A stretch of DNA of 64,000 nt, taken from assembly GCA_020634455.1 (NCBI GenBank), contig JACKBQ010000001.1, forward strand, positions 2,542,001 to 2,606,000. Direction: 5' to 3'. The position numbers and the translations under genes were made by a program. Position 1 is the first letter of the stretch, and every line of letters begins with the position of its first letter. This DNA comes from Ardenticatenaceae bacterium. GTDB taxonomy: Bacteria > Chloroflexota > Anaerolineae > Promineifilales > Promineifilaceae. The notes under the pieces are model-generated. The model was not told the origin of the DNA. It searched no databases and saw nothing but the letters and a program-made list of their open reading frames with translations. Positions 57,527-64,000 of this stretch are shown piece by piece.

Positions 57527-58429
57527 ATGAGTTTTCGACACACGATGCTGCAACAAATTGACAAGGCGGTGCTGTACGGCCTGAACCGTCGCGTGCCAGA
57601 TTCGCTGGAAGCAAGCGTGGCCACCGCGCCCACGCTGGAAGCTGTTTTGGCTGAAACGCAGGTGGATTTACGGCAAACGGCCGTTTACCAACTCACAGCC
57701 CCCGGTGAACATCCCGTCATCCTACAAACCCCGCTGGGGGAGATTGTGTGCCGCGTGCGCGTGCGCCCCGCCGTGGATGCCAAAGCGCCGCTGCTCCTGT
57801 TCCACCACGGCATTAACGAATACCCTTACACCAACTCCTGGCGGCGACTGTTTCCCCAAGCCGTGCCGCTGCCGTTCCACACCGTCTGCATTCAGGCACC
57901 CTTCCACGACAACTGGCTAGACCCCATCACCAAGGGGTTTGCCTCTGTGCAAAGCATCTACCAGATTTTTGCCGGGTCGCTGCGCCTGATGGAACTGGTA
58001 CAGCAGCAGTTTACCGCCGAGGGCGCTGCCTACACCGCTGCCGCTGGAGTTAGTTGGGGGGGCATCACTAGCCTGCTGTACGAAGGGCTCCTGCAGCAAA
58101 CGCGGGCGGTCATCCCCATGCTGGCGTCGCCCAACCTGGCCCAGGTCATCTGGGATACGTCTGATCTGTTCAATCGGCCGAGGCAGCTTACTCAGGCTGA
58201 TTTGCGGCACTATCTGGACTTTACAACCTACTATCAGCAATGCGCGCCAGACCGCGTTTTTCCGCTGCTGGGGGAAAGCGACCTCTTTTTTAGAATGGAA
58301 AATCATGCGGAACTGTTTGCGGAACGGCCGTTGGTCACCATACCTTCTGGCCATATCTCTGCCATGTGGCACAGCACCCCCATGCGCGACCATATCCTCA
58401 CTGTTTTAGGGCAGCTGCCCATCCTGTAA
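57527..58429 (+). CDS. Alpha/beta hydrolase family protein
   Basis: A 300-residue hydrolase-like protein. The strand LLLFHHGINEYPYTNSW carries the oxyanion His-Gly; GVSWGGITSL is the nucleophile elbow with Ser; acidic and His residues late in the chain (GESDLFF, SGHISAMWHS) can complete a triad. Substrate unknown. The gene is alone on its strand, with its own likely leaderless promoter. Confidence 0.8.
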   Translation: MSFRHTMLQQIDKAVLYGLNRRVPDSLEASVATAPTLEAVLAETQVDLRQTAVYQLTAPGEHPVILQTPLGEIVCRVRVRPAVDAKAPLLLFHHGINEYPYTNSWRRLFPQAVPLPFHTVCIQAPFHDNWLDPITKGFASVQSIYQIFAGSLRLMELVQQQFTAEGAAYTAAAGVSWGGITSLLYEGLLQQTRAVIPMLASPNLAQVIWDTSDLFNRPRQLTQADLRHYLDFTTYYQQCAPDRVFPLLGESDLFFRMENHAELFAERPLVTIPSGHISAMWHSTPMRDHILTVLGQLPIL

Positions 58430-58552
58430 TTTTCCCCGGTTACTGTCACAAACCTGTCAGAATGCTGTTAGCAGTCTGGACGAAATTGTCCAGGCTGTTT
58501 TCTTATACTGCTAACAAGTTCTGGTAATGTTTTGGGAGCCGGGAGGTAAAAA

Positions 58553-59761
58553 ATGTTCCGCATGGTAAATCGCATTGGTTTGTTCCTGGTAATGGCTATT
58601 TTAATCTTGTTTGTTGGGGCAAAAGTGATTAACGCACGTGATCCCTATCGCGCGTTAACCGAAGCGCTTGTTGCCGAAATCGCAGCCGACCCGCAGCGCA
58701 CAACGCGCCTGAACACATATGGGGCAGAGGCGAACGCCTTGCGCCAAACTTTAAACACCGAACAGGCGGCGGCCATTGCGGCCTGGCTAGATGCTACCCA
58801 GGCTGTTCCATTTTTAGAGAGCGTGCCTGGCATCGGCAAGGTAAAGGTACTTGCGGTTGGGGTAGATACGGCCGTTCACAAAATCGCTGCTTTCGATGCC
58901 AATTTGGCAGCAATTACAAGCGCGGCAACCCTGTCGCAACGGTTTGCCCAACTGCGCAGTTACGATCTGGAACATGGCAATGTGACATTAACTGACCTGT
59001 ACCAGCAAAGCCAAACTGTATCCCACAGTTTAAATGATGTCAGCGAGGGGTTGGGAACGGTGGCAACGGCCGTTGAAGCAGTTACCGAACAGCCCGCACT
59101 AGAAACTTTTCAGCAGGAAGCGTTGGAATGGCGCAGCCATCTCAATATCTGGTTGAGCGAAGATATGGCCAATAAGGCATCCGACCTCATTGATCTGGTT
59201 TACTGGAGCATTGAGTCTTGGCAAGGCGTTCCGGCTAACATGCTAGATGTTAAGCAGCGGATGGATATGGATGCGGCCTGGCTGAATCATTTTGAACAGC
59301 GCTATGAGCAAGCCACAATTATCAATGAGCGCTGGCATTTCGACACATTACGCTTGCTGCCCCTTTTTGTGGCCGAAAATTCCCACTCCCTGTATTTGGG
59401 CATCGTTGGCGGGCTGCTGCTGGCTCTGGCGGGCTGGCTGGGCAGCCGGGAACGGCGTCCCGCGCCCCAGGTACACGCACCACGGCGTCAGGTTGTGGCC
59501 CAGCAAGCGCCGTTACGCCCTAGCCTGGCTTTTCAGTGGGAAAACGGCCGTACCGAACGCCAAACCTTGCCCACAGTCGGCGAACTCACCATCGGCAACA
59601 TCGTCATCAAGCGAGCCCGCGTGCGCTACTATCTGGAGCGTCTGGATAATGCCTTCCCTGCTTTTCTCAACGGGCAGCCCATTTGCGGCGCACGCATCCT
59701 CAACGATGGCGACATGCTGCAAATAGGTGAATTGCATACCGTTTTTCAGCTAGTTGCGTAA
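58553..59761 (+). CDS. Membrane protein with C-terminal FHA-like domain
   Basis: A 402-residue protein. An N-terminal membrane segment (about 9-27) leads to a large helical extracytoplasmic domain (about 30-275), a second membrane segment (about 280-300), then an Arg/Pro/Gln linker and a C-terminal beta-rich domain. That last domain (TIGNIVIKRARVRYYLERL, NGQPICGARILNDGDMLQIG) resembles a forkhead-associated fold, which reads phospho-threonine, but the canonical GR-S-H residues are not clear. It may be a signalling receptor. GGGAGG precedes the ATG. Confidence 0.7.
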   Translation: MFRMVNRIGLFLVMAILILFVGAKVINARDPYRALTEALVAEIAADPQRTTRLNTYGAEANALRQTLNTEQAAAIAAWLDATQAVPFLESVPGIGKVKVLAVGVDTAVHKIAAFDANLAAITSAATLSQRFAQLRSYDLEHGNVTLTDLYQQSQTVSHSLNDVSEGLGTVATAVEAVTEQPALETFQQEALEWRSHLNIWLSEDMANKASDLIDLVYWSIESWQGVPANMLDVKQRMDMDAAWLNHFEQRYEQATIINERWHFDTLRLLPLFVAENSHSLYLGIVGGLLLALAGWLGSRERRPAPQVHAPRRQVVAQQAPLRPSLAFQWENGRTERQTLPTVGELTIGNIVIKRARVRYYLERLDNAFPAFLNGQPICGARILNDGDMLQIGELHTVFQLVA

Positions 59762-59764
59762 CGT

Positions 59765-59833
59765 TTTAGAAGTTCGACTTTTCAAATCCGCACACATCTT
59801 TGATAAACAAATTCAAAAGTTGAACTTCTTGTG
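59765..59833. repeat. Inverted repeat related to the one at 1867-1972
   Basis: AGAAGTTCGACTTTTCAA faces TTCAAAAGTTGAACTTCT with two mismatches. Confidence 0.6.
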
Positions 59834-59926
59834 AAAGCACACACACTTATAAACCATTTAACTTTGTCTCAGGTTTGGCTTAAGTAAGGCGGCTATTCTA
59901 ATAATCAGAAGTCGCCAAAAAGAAGT

Positions 59927-59964
59927 GTTTCGACCCCGGTTCTCCCTCCTGGCCGGGGTCGAAC
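59927..59964 (+). terminator. GC-rich hairpin
   Basis: GTTTCGACCCCGG facing CCGGGGTCGAAC, followed at once by a second hairpin with a T-run. Confidence 0.6.
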
Positions 59965-59971
59965 GCTTTCT

Positions 59972-60012
59972 AGGGGCGTGATCGAATTCATTTGGTCACG
60001 CCCCTTTTGTTT
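59972..60012 (+). terminator. Rho-independent terminator
   Basis: AGGGGCGTGA faces TCACGCCCCT and is followed by TTTTGTTTT on the plus strand. Confidence 0.75.
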
Positions 60013-60022
60013 TATGAAACGG

Positions 60023-60097
60023 GACACTGATAAGCACTGATTTTCACAGATAAATGCAAAAAATCAGTGTAAATCTGTGTTAACCAGTGTCCAGTTT
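60023..60097. repeat. Intergenic palindromic repeat, ACTGATTTTCACAGAT words
   Basis: GACACTGATAAGCACTGATTT and CACAGAT words face AAATCAGTG, ATCTGTG and CCAGTGTCC. It lies beside the alanine racemase stop codon. Confidence 0.65.
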
Positions 60098-60104
60098 GAA
60101 ATTT

Positions 60105-61262
60105 TCACTCGGTCACGTACAGGCGGGAGACGCGGGTGTTGATGTTGGTGAGGATTTCGTAGGGGATGGTACCGGCCCATTCCGCCAGCTCTTCGCAGCG
60201 GATAGCGACGCTGCCATCTGCGCTTTCGCCCAGCAGAACCACTTCGTCGTTGTTGTAGGCGCTGTCCCACTCGATGTTGACCATGAGCTGATCCATGCAA
60301 ATACGGCCGATTACCGGATACCTTTTCCCCCGAATGATCACCTGCGCCTGGCCCGACATGCGCCGGAAATAGCCATCGCCGTAGCCGACGGGCACCGTGA
60401 CGACCCGCACCATGTGGTCGCTTTGCCAGGTGGAGCCGTAGCTCACCGGATGATCCGGCTGCACCACTTTGAAGTACACCACGCGCGACTTCCAGCTGAG
60501 CACCGGCTGCACGGCCACCGTTTTGGCAACCTCGTCTGATGGGTAGACGCCGTAGAGCAAAATCCCGGCACGCACCATGTCGAAATGGCTGCCGGGCAGC
60601 TGCAAGATCGCCCCGGAGTTGGCCATGTGACGCAGCGGCGGTGGCGGTAGCCCGCGCTGTTCATAAAACGAGAGTACCTGGTTGAAGCGGTCGAGTTGAA
60701 TTTGGGCGGAGTGGAGAACGGCCGTATCCGCATTGGCAAAGTGTGAATAAATCCCCTCCACCAGACAATGCTCGCAGCTAAGCGCCGCCTCCAGCAGCGA
60801 ATCCGCATTGTAATAATGCACGCCAATGCGCTCCATCCCCGTGTCAATTTTCAGGTGGACTTTGGCCTGTACGCTCATTTTGGCGGCGGCTTCGTCAATT
60901 TGGGTTAGCTTTTCGATAGAGGAGGCGGTGAGGGTGAGGTCGTGCTGCAAAAAGAGGGGCACCTGGTTGCCGATGATACCGCCCAGCACCAGAATCGGCG
61001 CGGTGAGGCCCGCCTCGCGCAGCAAAATGCCCTCTTCCAAAAAGGCCACGCCCAGGTACGGTGCCCCCAGCGAAACCACATGCCGAGCCACTTCCACCAG
61101 CCCGTGTCCGTACGCATTGGCCTTCAGGATGGGCATTACTGTGGCGGGCGCGACGGCGCGTTTGATGGCCCGGTAATTTTCCGTCAGGCGGGTGAGATTT
61201 ACTTCAATGTAGGTGGGGCGGACAACACCGTTGCTGCTAATTGTTGGTTCATTCAAAGCCAT
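60105..61262 (-). CDS. alr: Alanine racemase
   Basis: A 385-residue PLP enzyme. The PLP lysine is in MPILKANAYGHG at residue 47; the catalytic Tyr of the second base is in the SYGSTW segment, and MVRAGILLYGVYPS and IGRICMDQLMVNI are typical of Alr. It makes D-alanine for peptidoglycan in the cytoplasm. TAAAAT stands six bases before the ATG and no ribosome binding site is seen. It is convergent with the FHA-like gene. Confidence 0.95.
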   Translation of the reverse strand: MALNEPTISSNGVVRPTYIEVNLTRLTENYRAIKRAVAPATVMPILKANAYGHGLVEVARHVVSLGAPYLGVAFLEEGILLREAGLTAPILVLGGIIGNQVPLFLQHDLTLTASSIEKLTQIDEAAAKMSVQAKVHLKIDTGMERIGVHYYNADSLLEAALSCEHCLVEGIYSHFANADTAVLHSAQIQLDRFNQVLSFYEQRGLPPPPLRHMANSGAILQLPGSHFDMVRAGILLYGVYPSDEVAKTVAVQPVLSWKSRVVYFKVVQPDHPVSYGSTWQSDHMVRVVTVPVGYGDGYFRRMSGQAQVIIRGKRYPVIGRICMDQLMVNIEWDSAYNNDEVVLLGESADGSVAIRCEELAEWAGTIPYEILTNINTRVSRLYVTE

Positions 61263-61268
61263 GCCCCG

Positions 61269-61274
61269 ATTTTA
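61269..61274 (-). promoter_or_regulatory. -10 box of the alanine racemase gene
   Basis: TAAAAT on the minus strand six bases before the ATG; the -35 region is weak. Confidence 0.4.
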
Positions 61275-61456
61275 CCCAAGGCGGCAAGATTGACGATTTT
61301 GAGATCCTAAGTGGGCAAATGTTTTGAAAATACTCAATACTTATGAAATAGTTGGTTTTGGGGAGTCGAGTTGAAAAGGCTGTTAGTTTTCAGGCAATAT
61401 GTTTATCAAAACATGCAAGAATAAGTGCCTCGTTTTCTTTGTACCCTATTACTCCA

Positions 61457-62112
61457 TCAAACATCTATTGACAGATAGAGTTTGTGCAATTTGATACGAG
61501 CATCCTCAGTCGTAAAACGCCAATGAACTGTCGCTTGACTGCCATTGCGTTGGCTTTCCCTGGTCGCCACTTTTTCAATCAAGGTAGGCTGATCAGGAAT
61601 TCGGGCCTGAGCCACTGTCGCTGAAGAACGCTCAACTCAATTTCAGCCATGTTCAACCAGCTGCCATGTTTGGGTGTGTAATGTATTTCCAGCTTGGAAA
61701 TAATGCGCCGAGCCTCTTCTGGAGGAAAGGCTTCATACAAGGAAACCAACTTATGCGTATTCAAGTTGTCCATTACCAGGACGATTACCGCTGCTTCCGG
61801 GAAATGCACATCGACCAAGTCACGCATACAATGGGCAAAATCAATCATAGTGCGCCAGTCAGTCACCTGGATATGCCGCTATGCTTCCAGCGGGGCAAAA
61901 AAGACAAACAGGTTGCTGGTGCCATTCGACGTGGGACTACGTCAGCCCGGCCGCTCACGAAGCAGCCTATTATCAACATCAATTAGCCTTAACTTGATTT
62001 CGACTAAAATGGGGGAAGATCAATCTTGGGCTTCATCAGCCATGAGTAAGATGCGGGCGTGCTTGAGCTTCCCGGCTGGGCCTTTGCCCTGGTTAACTAA
62101 GGCCGTTAAACC
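61457..62112 (-). pseudogene. IS630-family transposase relic
   Basis: Pieces of one transposase are read in order on the minus strand. First TALVNQGKGPAGKLKHARIL near 62030-62110, ending in a stop. Then, after a large internal deletion, SNGTSNLFVFFAPLEA, an in-frame TAG, and RHIQVTDWRTMIDFAHC. Then the DDE part VLVMDNLNTHKLVSLYEAF and YTPKHGSWLNMAEIELSVLQ, and after a frameshift ARIPDQPTLIEKVA, ATVHWRFTTEDARIKLHKLY to the stop near 61457. Deletion, stop and frameshift show it is dead. Confidence 0.88.
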
Positions 62113-62116
62113 TTAA

Positions 62117-63220
62117 CTACTGCGCTGCCTGGGCTTCCAGCCAGACGGTTTCAAACTCTTCGATGAAGTAGCTGGCAAACGTCGGGTCGTGCACGATGAC
62201 GACGTTTTCGTCGTTGCGGCGGTTGGCGTTGTCGCTGAAGTTGAACGAGCCAAAAATGACGGTATTGCGATCGATGATAAACACTTTGTGGTGCATCACC
62301 TGCGGATTGCCGTCTGTGAGTACGGCCACGTTGGCCAGCCGCGCCTGCGACAGGATGGGGTAGTAGCTGAAGGGAGTGTCGGAACCAACGCGTTCAAACA
62401 CGCCGCGCACAATGACGCCCGCATCGGCCCGACCCAGCAGCGATTCGCCAATTTGCTCGTCGGTGAAAGAGAAGGCCATGAACAGGATTTCGCTCTGTGC
62501 CGCAGCGATCCGGCGAGAAATGATAGGGCTGATCTCTTTTTCGGAACCAAAATAGTTTTCCACCTCGATGCCACCAATGGTGAGCAGTTCGTTTGGCGTG
62601 TTTTGAGGCGAATCGGGGCCGAACAGCTCGTCGTTGTACATTTCGTCCATCTCGGCGGTGTAGTTGGCCGCCAGCCGGGGGGAAGTTATCCGCACGATGT
62701 TGTTGTTGTTACAGTAGACGCCGTTCGTAGTGAAGTTCATGGAGCCGACCCAGGTGATACGGCCGTCTATCACCGCAAACTTGTTATGCATCAGGCCGGT
62801 TCGCTTATCTTCCCGCACGCTGATACCGTTGCGCCGCAGCCGGTTGATGCTGCTCAGGCTCGCGTTGTCCGTGTCTGTTACCACGCGCACTTCCACGCCG
62901 CGCGCCTTCAAATCAATGAGCGCCTGCACAATTGGCTCCGCGTCCAGATCAAAGGCGGCGATGTCTACCCGCACTTCGGCGGTGAGCAGGTCGCTGGCAA
63001 TGTCCTCATCCAGCCCGCCCACGCGCTCGGCCTCTGGGGGGCAGGTGGGATTGGTGAAGTAAATCTCATACCAGTCCGCCGGGGCCGACGAATCCGGCAC
63101 CGGGTTGAGAATCGGTTCGCCTTCGTCCAGGCCAAACTGCTGTAACAAATCCTGCCCAAAAATTACGGATAAAACGGCCAAAATGAGCACGACAATCGCG
63201 CCGCCTGCTTTTTTATTCAT
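62117..63220 (-). CDS. Secreted or anchored phospholipase D-like protein
   Basis: A 367-residue protein with an N-terminal membrane segment (about 7-25) and two HKD motifs: MHNKFAVIDGRITWVGSMNFT in the first half (quoted as HNKFAVIDG) and HHKVFIIDRNTVIFGSFNFS in the second (quoted as HHKVFIID). Both have the H-x-K-x4-D pattern, so two half-sites make one active centre. It may cut phospholipids or nucleic acids outside the membrane; the family includes nucleases such as Nuc. AAGGAAATTTC lies before the ATG. Confidence 0.9.
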   Translation of the reverse strand: MNKKAGGAIVVLILAVLSVIFGQDLLQQFGLDEGEPILNPVPDSSAPADWYEIYFTNPTCPPEAERVGGLDEDIASDLLTAEVRVDIAAFDLDAEPIVQALIDLKARGVEVRVVTDTDNASLSSINRLRRNGISVREDKRTGLMHNKFAVIDGRITWVGSMNFTTNGVYCNNNNIVRITSPRLAANYTAEMDEMYNDELFGPDSPQNTPNELLTIGGIEVENYFGSEKEISPIISRRIAAAQSEILFMAFSFTDEQIGESLLGRADAGVIVRGVFERVGSDTPFSYYPILSQARLANVAVLTDGNPQVMHHKVFIIDRNTVIFGSFNFSDNANRRNDENVVIVHDPTFASYFIEEFETVWLEAQAAQ

Positions 63221-63238
63221 GAAATTTCCTTTTTATGA

Positions 63239-63283
63239 GACCTGACACGCTGAAACGGTTTCCCGAACAAAACCTGTCAGGTC
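63239..63283. repeat. Hairpin with GACCTGACA words
   Basis: GACCTGACA faces TGTCAGGTC. The right arm overlaps the end of the next gene on the minus strand and provides its TGA stop. Confidence 0.6.
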
Positions 63284-63717
63284 GGAATATCGTTGTGAAC
63301 CGCTTCAGCCCAGGCGCGGATATCGGCACAATAAACGTCTGGATTGTCTAGACGCACATCCATGATGGTTTTGTACCAGATCCAGGACGGCCGTTCCGCC
63401 CCTCTACCCTTCACCAGGCTAAATGATTTACGCTGCGTTTTTTGCTGTTGCTGAATCAACTGTCGCATCCGCGCCGGGGACACACCCGCCACCAGGAATT
63501 CGTGCAAAATCTGGGCCATCGCCTGCCAGCCGTCGGCTGATAGTTGGCTGGGATGCTGGAGCATGTAGGCGGGTACGGTGAAATGGTGTACTGCCCCGTA
63601 AGCCGGATCGGTTAGCTCCAGCGCCATGCAGGCATGGTAACGGTCGGTGCAGGTTTCTTCGGCGGTAAATTGCCCACCGCATTCAGGGCAATGTATTGCC
63701 GGTAGAGGTTCTGTCAT
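63277..63717 (-). CDS. DUF5946 family protein
   Basis: A 146-residue protein starting with a CPECGG zinc-ribbon-like pair and TCTDRYHACMALE, then DPAYGAVHHFTVPAYMLQHPSQL, which is the family core. Cys and His residues suggest metal binding; the function is unknown. It lies 10 bases downstream of the next partial gene on the same strand, probably in one transcript. Its last codons and stop come from a hairpin repeat. Confidence 0.8.
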   Translation of the reverse strand: MTEPLPAIHCPECGGQFTAEETCTDRYHACMALELTDPAYGAVHHFTVPAYMLQHPSQLSADGWQAMAQILHEFLVAGVSPARMRQLIQQQQKTQRKSFSLVKGRGAERPSWIWYKTIMDVRLDNPDVYCADIRAWAEAVHNDIPT

Positions 63718-63727
63718 GGGGAATTCT

Positions 63728-64000
63728 TCAGCCAGCGTCTGTCTGGATGAGCGCCAGTAACTGTTGGAAAGCGCCGTCGCGGTCTGCGGCTTCGCGAGCC
63801 TGGTTAAACTGGCTGACGCGCCGCAGATTGTCGGGGCGCAGCGGCTGGTTGGTGAGCCAGCGCAGGTTTTTCAGCACGCGGGTCATGGTGTCGTCTACCA
63901 GGTCAAAGGCTGGCGGCTGGCCAATGGTGCCGATGAGATCATTCACCCCAACCATGATGAGGCGTACGGCCGTACTGTCCTTTTCCAGCAGTGGATCGGC
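63728..64000 (-). CDS. Partial gene at the window edge, unrecognised
   Basis: The minus-strand frame stays open to the window edge, so the N-terminal part is missing. Visible are about 90 residues: LLEKDSTAVRLIMVGVNDLIG and further on DLVDDTMTRVLKNLRWLTNQP and RRVSQFNQAREAADRDGAFQQLL (each read in part). An internal ATG exists but the frame before it is just as protein-like and contains an ACGGCCGT word read as Thr-Ala-Val, so the gene very likely continues. No function assigned. Confidence 0.6.
   Translation of the reverse strand, partial: ADPLLEKDSTAVRLIMVGVNDLIGTIGQPPAFDLVDDTMTRVLKNLRWLTNQPLRPDNLRRVSQFNQAREAADRDGAFQQLLALIQTDAG

Larger units (their letters stand above)
59762..60104. other. 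343-base intergenic region with three hairpins
   Basis: Between the FHA-like gene and the convergent alanine racemase gene. It holds a long inverted repeat (59765-59833), a GC-rich hairpin, a strong terminator and a family-I repeat, each listed separately. No gene was seen. Confidence 0.65.

Noticed and set aside
61579..61866. A short intact gene of 95 residues
   Set aside because: It is only the middle piece of a broken IS630 transposase; flanking pieces lie in other frames.

Overview
The window looks like a chromosomal segment of a Chloroflexota bacterium of the Anaerolineae/Caldilineae kind. This is inferred from gene content and style: NB-ARC/TPR and BTAD regulators, secreted proteins with Thr/Pro-rich linkers, a four-subunit group 3b type [NiFe] hydrogenase, a HerA-NurA operon and a RamB/ScfR-like regulator beside the glyoxylate shunt. 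No rRNA or marker gene is present to fix the phylum. Two genome-wide habits are visible. The palindrome ACGGCCGT occurs about twice per kb (20 exact copies hand-counted in the first 10 kb), and most intergenic gaps are filled by imperfect palindromes drawn from a few short-word repeat families.

Layout. 1-8 kb: the end of an NB-ARC/TPR protein, a putative metallopeptidase, an IS200-type element, tRNA-Glu(UUC), a double-GNAT acetyltransferase and a MoxR ATPase/VWA pair. 8-17 kb: a secreted lipoprotein, then a hydrogenase operon (beta, gamma, small and large subunits plus maturation protease) behind a CRP/FNR-type palindrome, a TspO-like membrane protein and a LysM protein. 17-25 kb: a META lipoprotein, SlyD-type isomerase, cold-shock protein, BTAD protein, then malate synthase and isocitrate lyase divergent from a RamB/ScfR-like regulator with paired operators. 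24.6-31.8 kb: two paralogous hybrid histidine kinases, a PlsC-like acyltransferase and a deaminase.

31.8-36.3 kb: the operon nurA - HNH nuclease - HAS-barrel protein - herA. The HNH gene is AT-rich and lacks the ACGGCCGT word, yet is tightly coupled to its neighbours. 36.4-39.8 kb: a DUF84 phosphatase, a GbsR-like regulator, PgeF and an IS110 element. A bridge RNA can be read upstream of the IS110 recombinase, and its guide segments match the element's actual insertion site and donor end. 39.8-48.3 kb: an SDR, an AT-rich membrane protein of foreign composition, leucyl aminopeptidase, a GCS2 ligase, hemolysin III family, cyclase, VOC and CYTH proteins. 48.4-52.6 kb: an acyl-CoA carboxylase operon (membrane protein, carboxyltransferase, biotin carboxylase, biotin carrier). 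52.7-64 kb: a CBM9-like protein, a lipase, FolB and FolK, exonuclease III, DUF1990, a hydrolase, an FHA-like membrane protein, alanine racemase, an IS630 relic, a phospholipase D-like protein, a DUF5946 protein and a partial gene.

Regulatory reading. Several genes without a Shine-Dalgarno sequence have a -10 hexamer 5-7 bases before the ATG, implying leaderless mRNAs. Others have good ribosome binding sites, so both modes seem to coexist.
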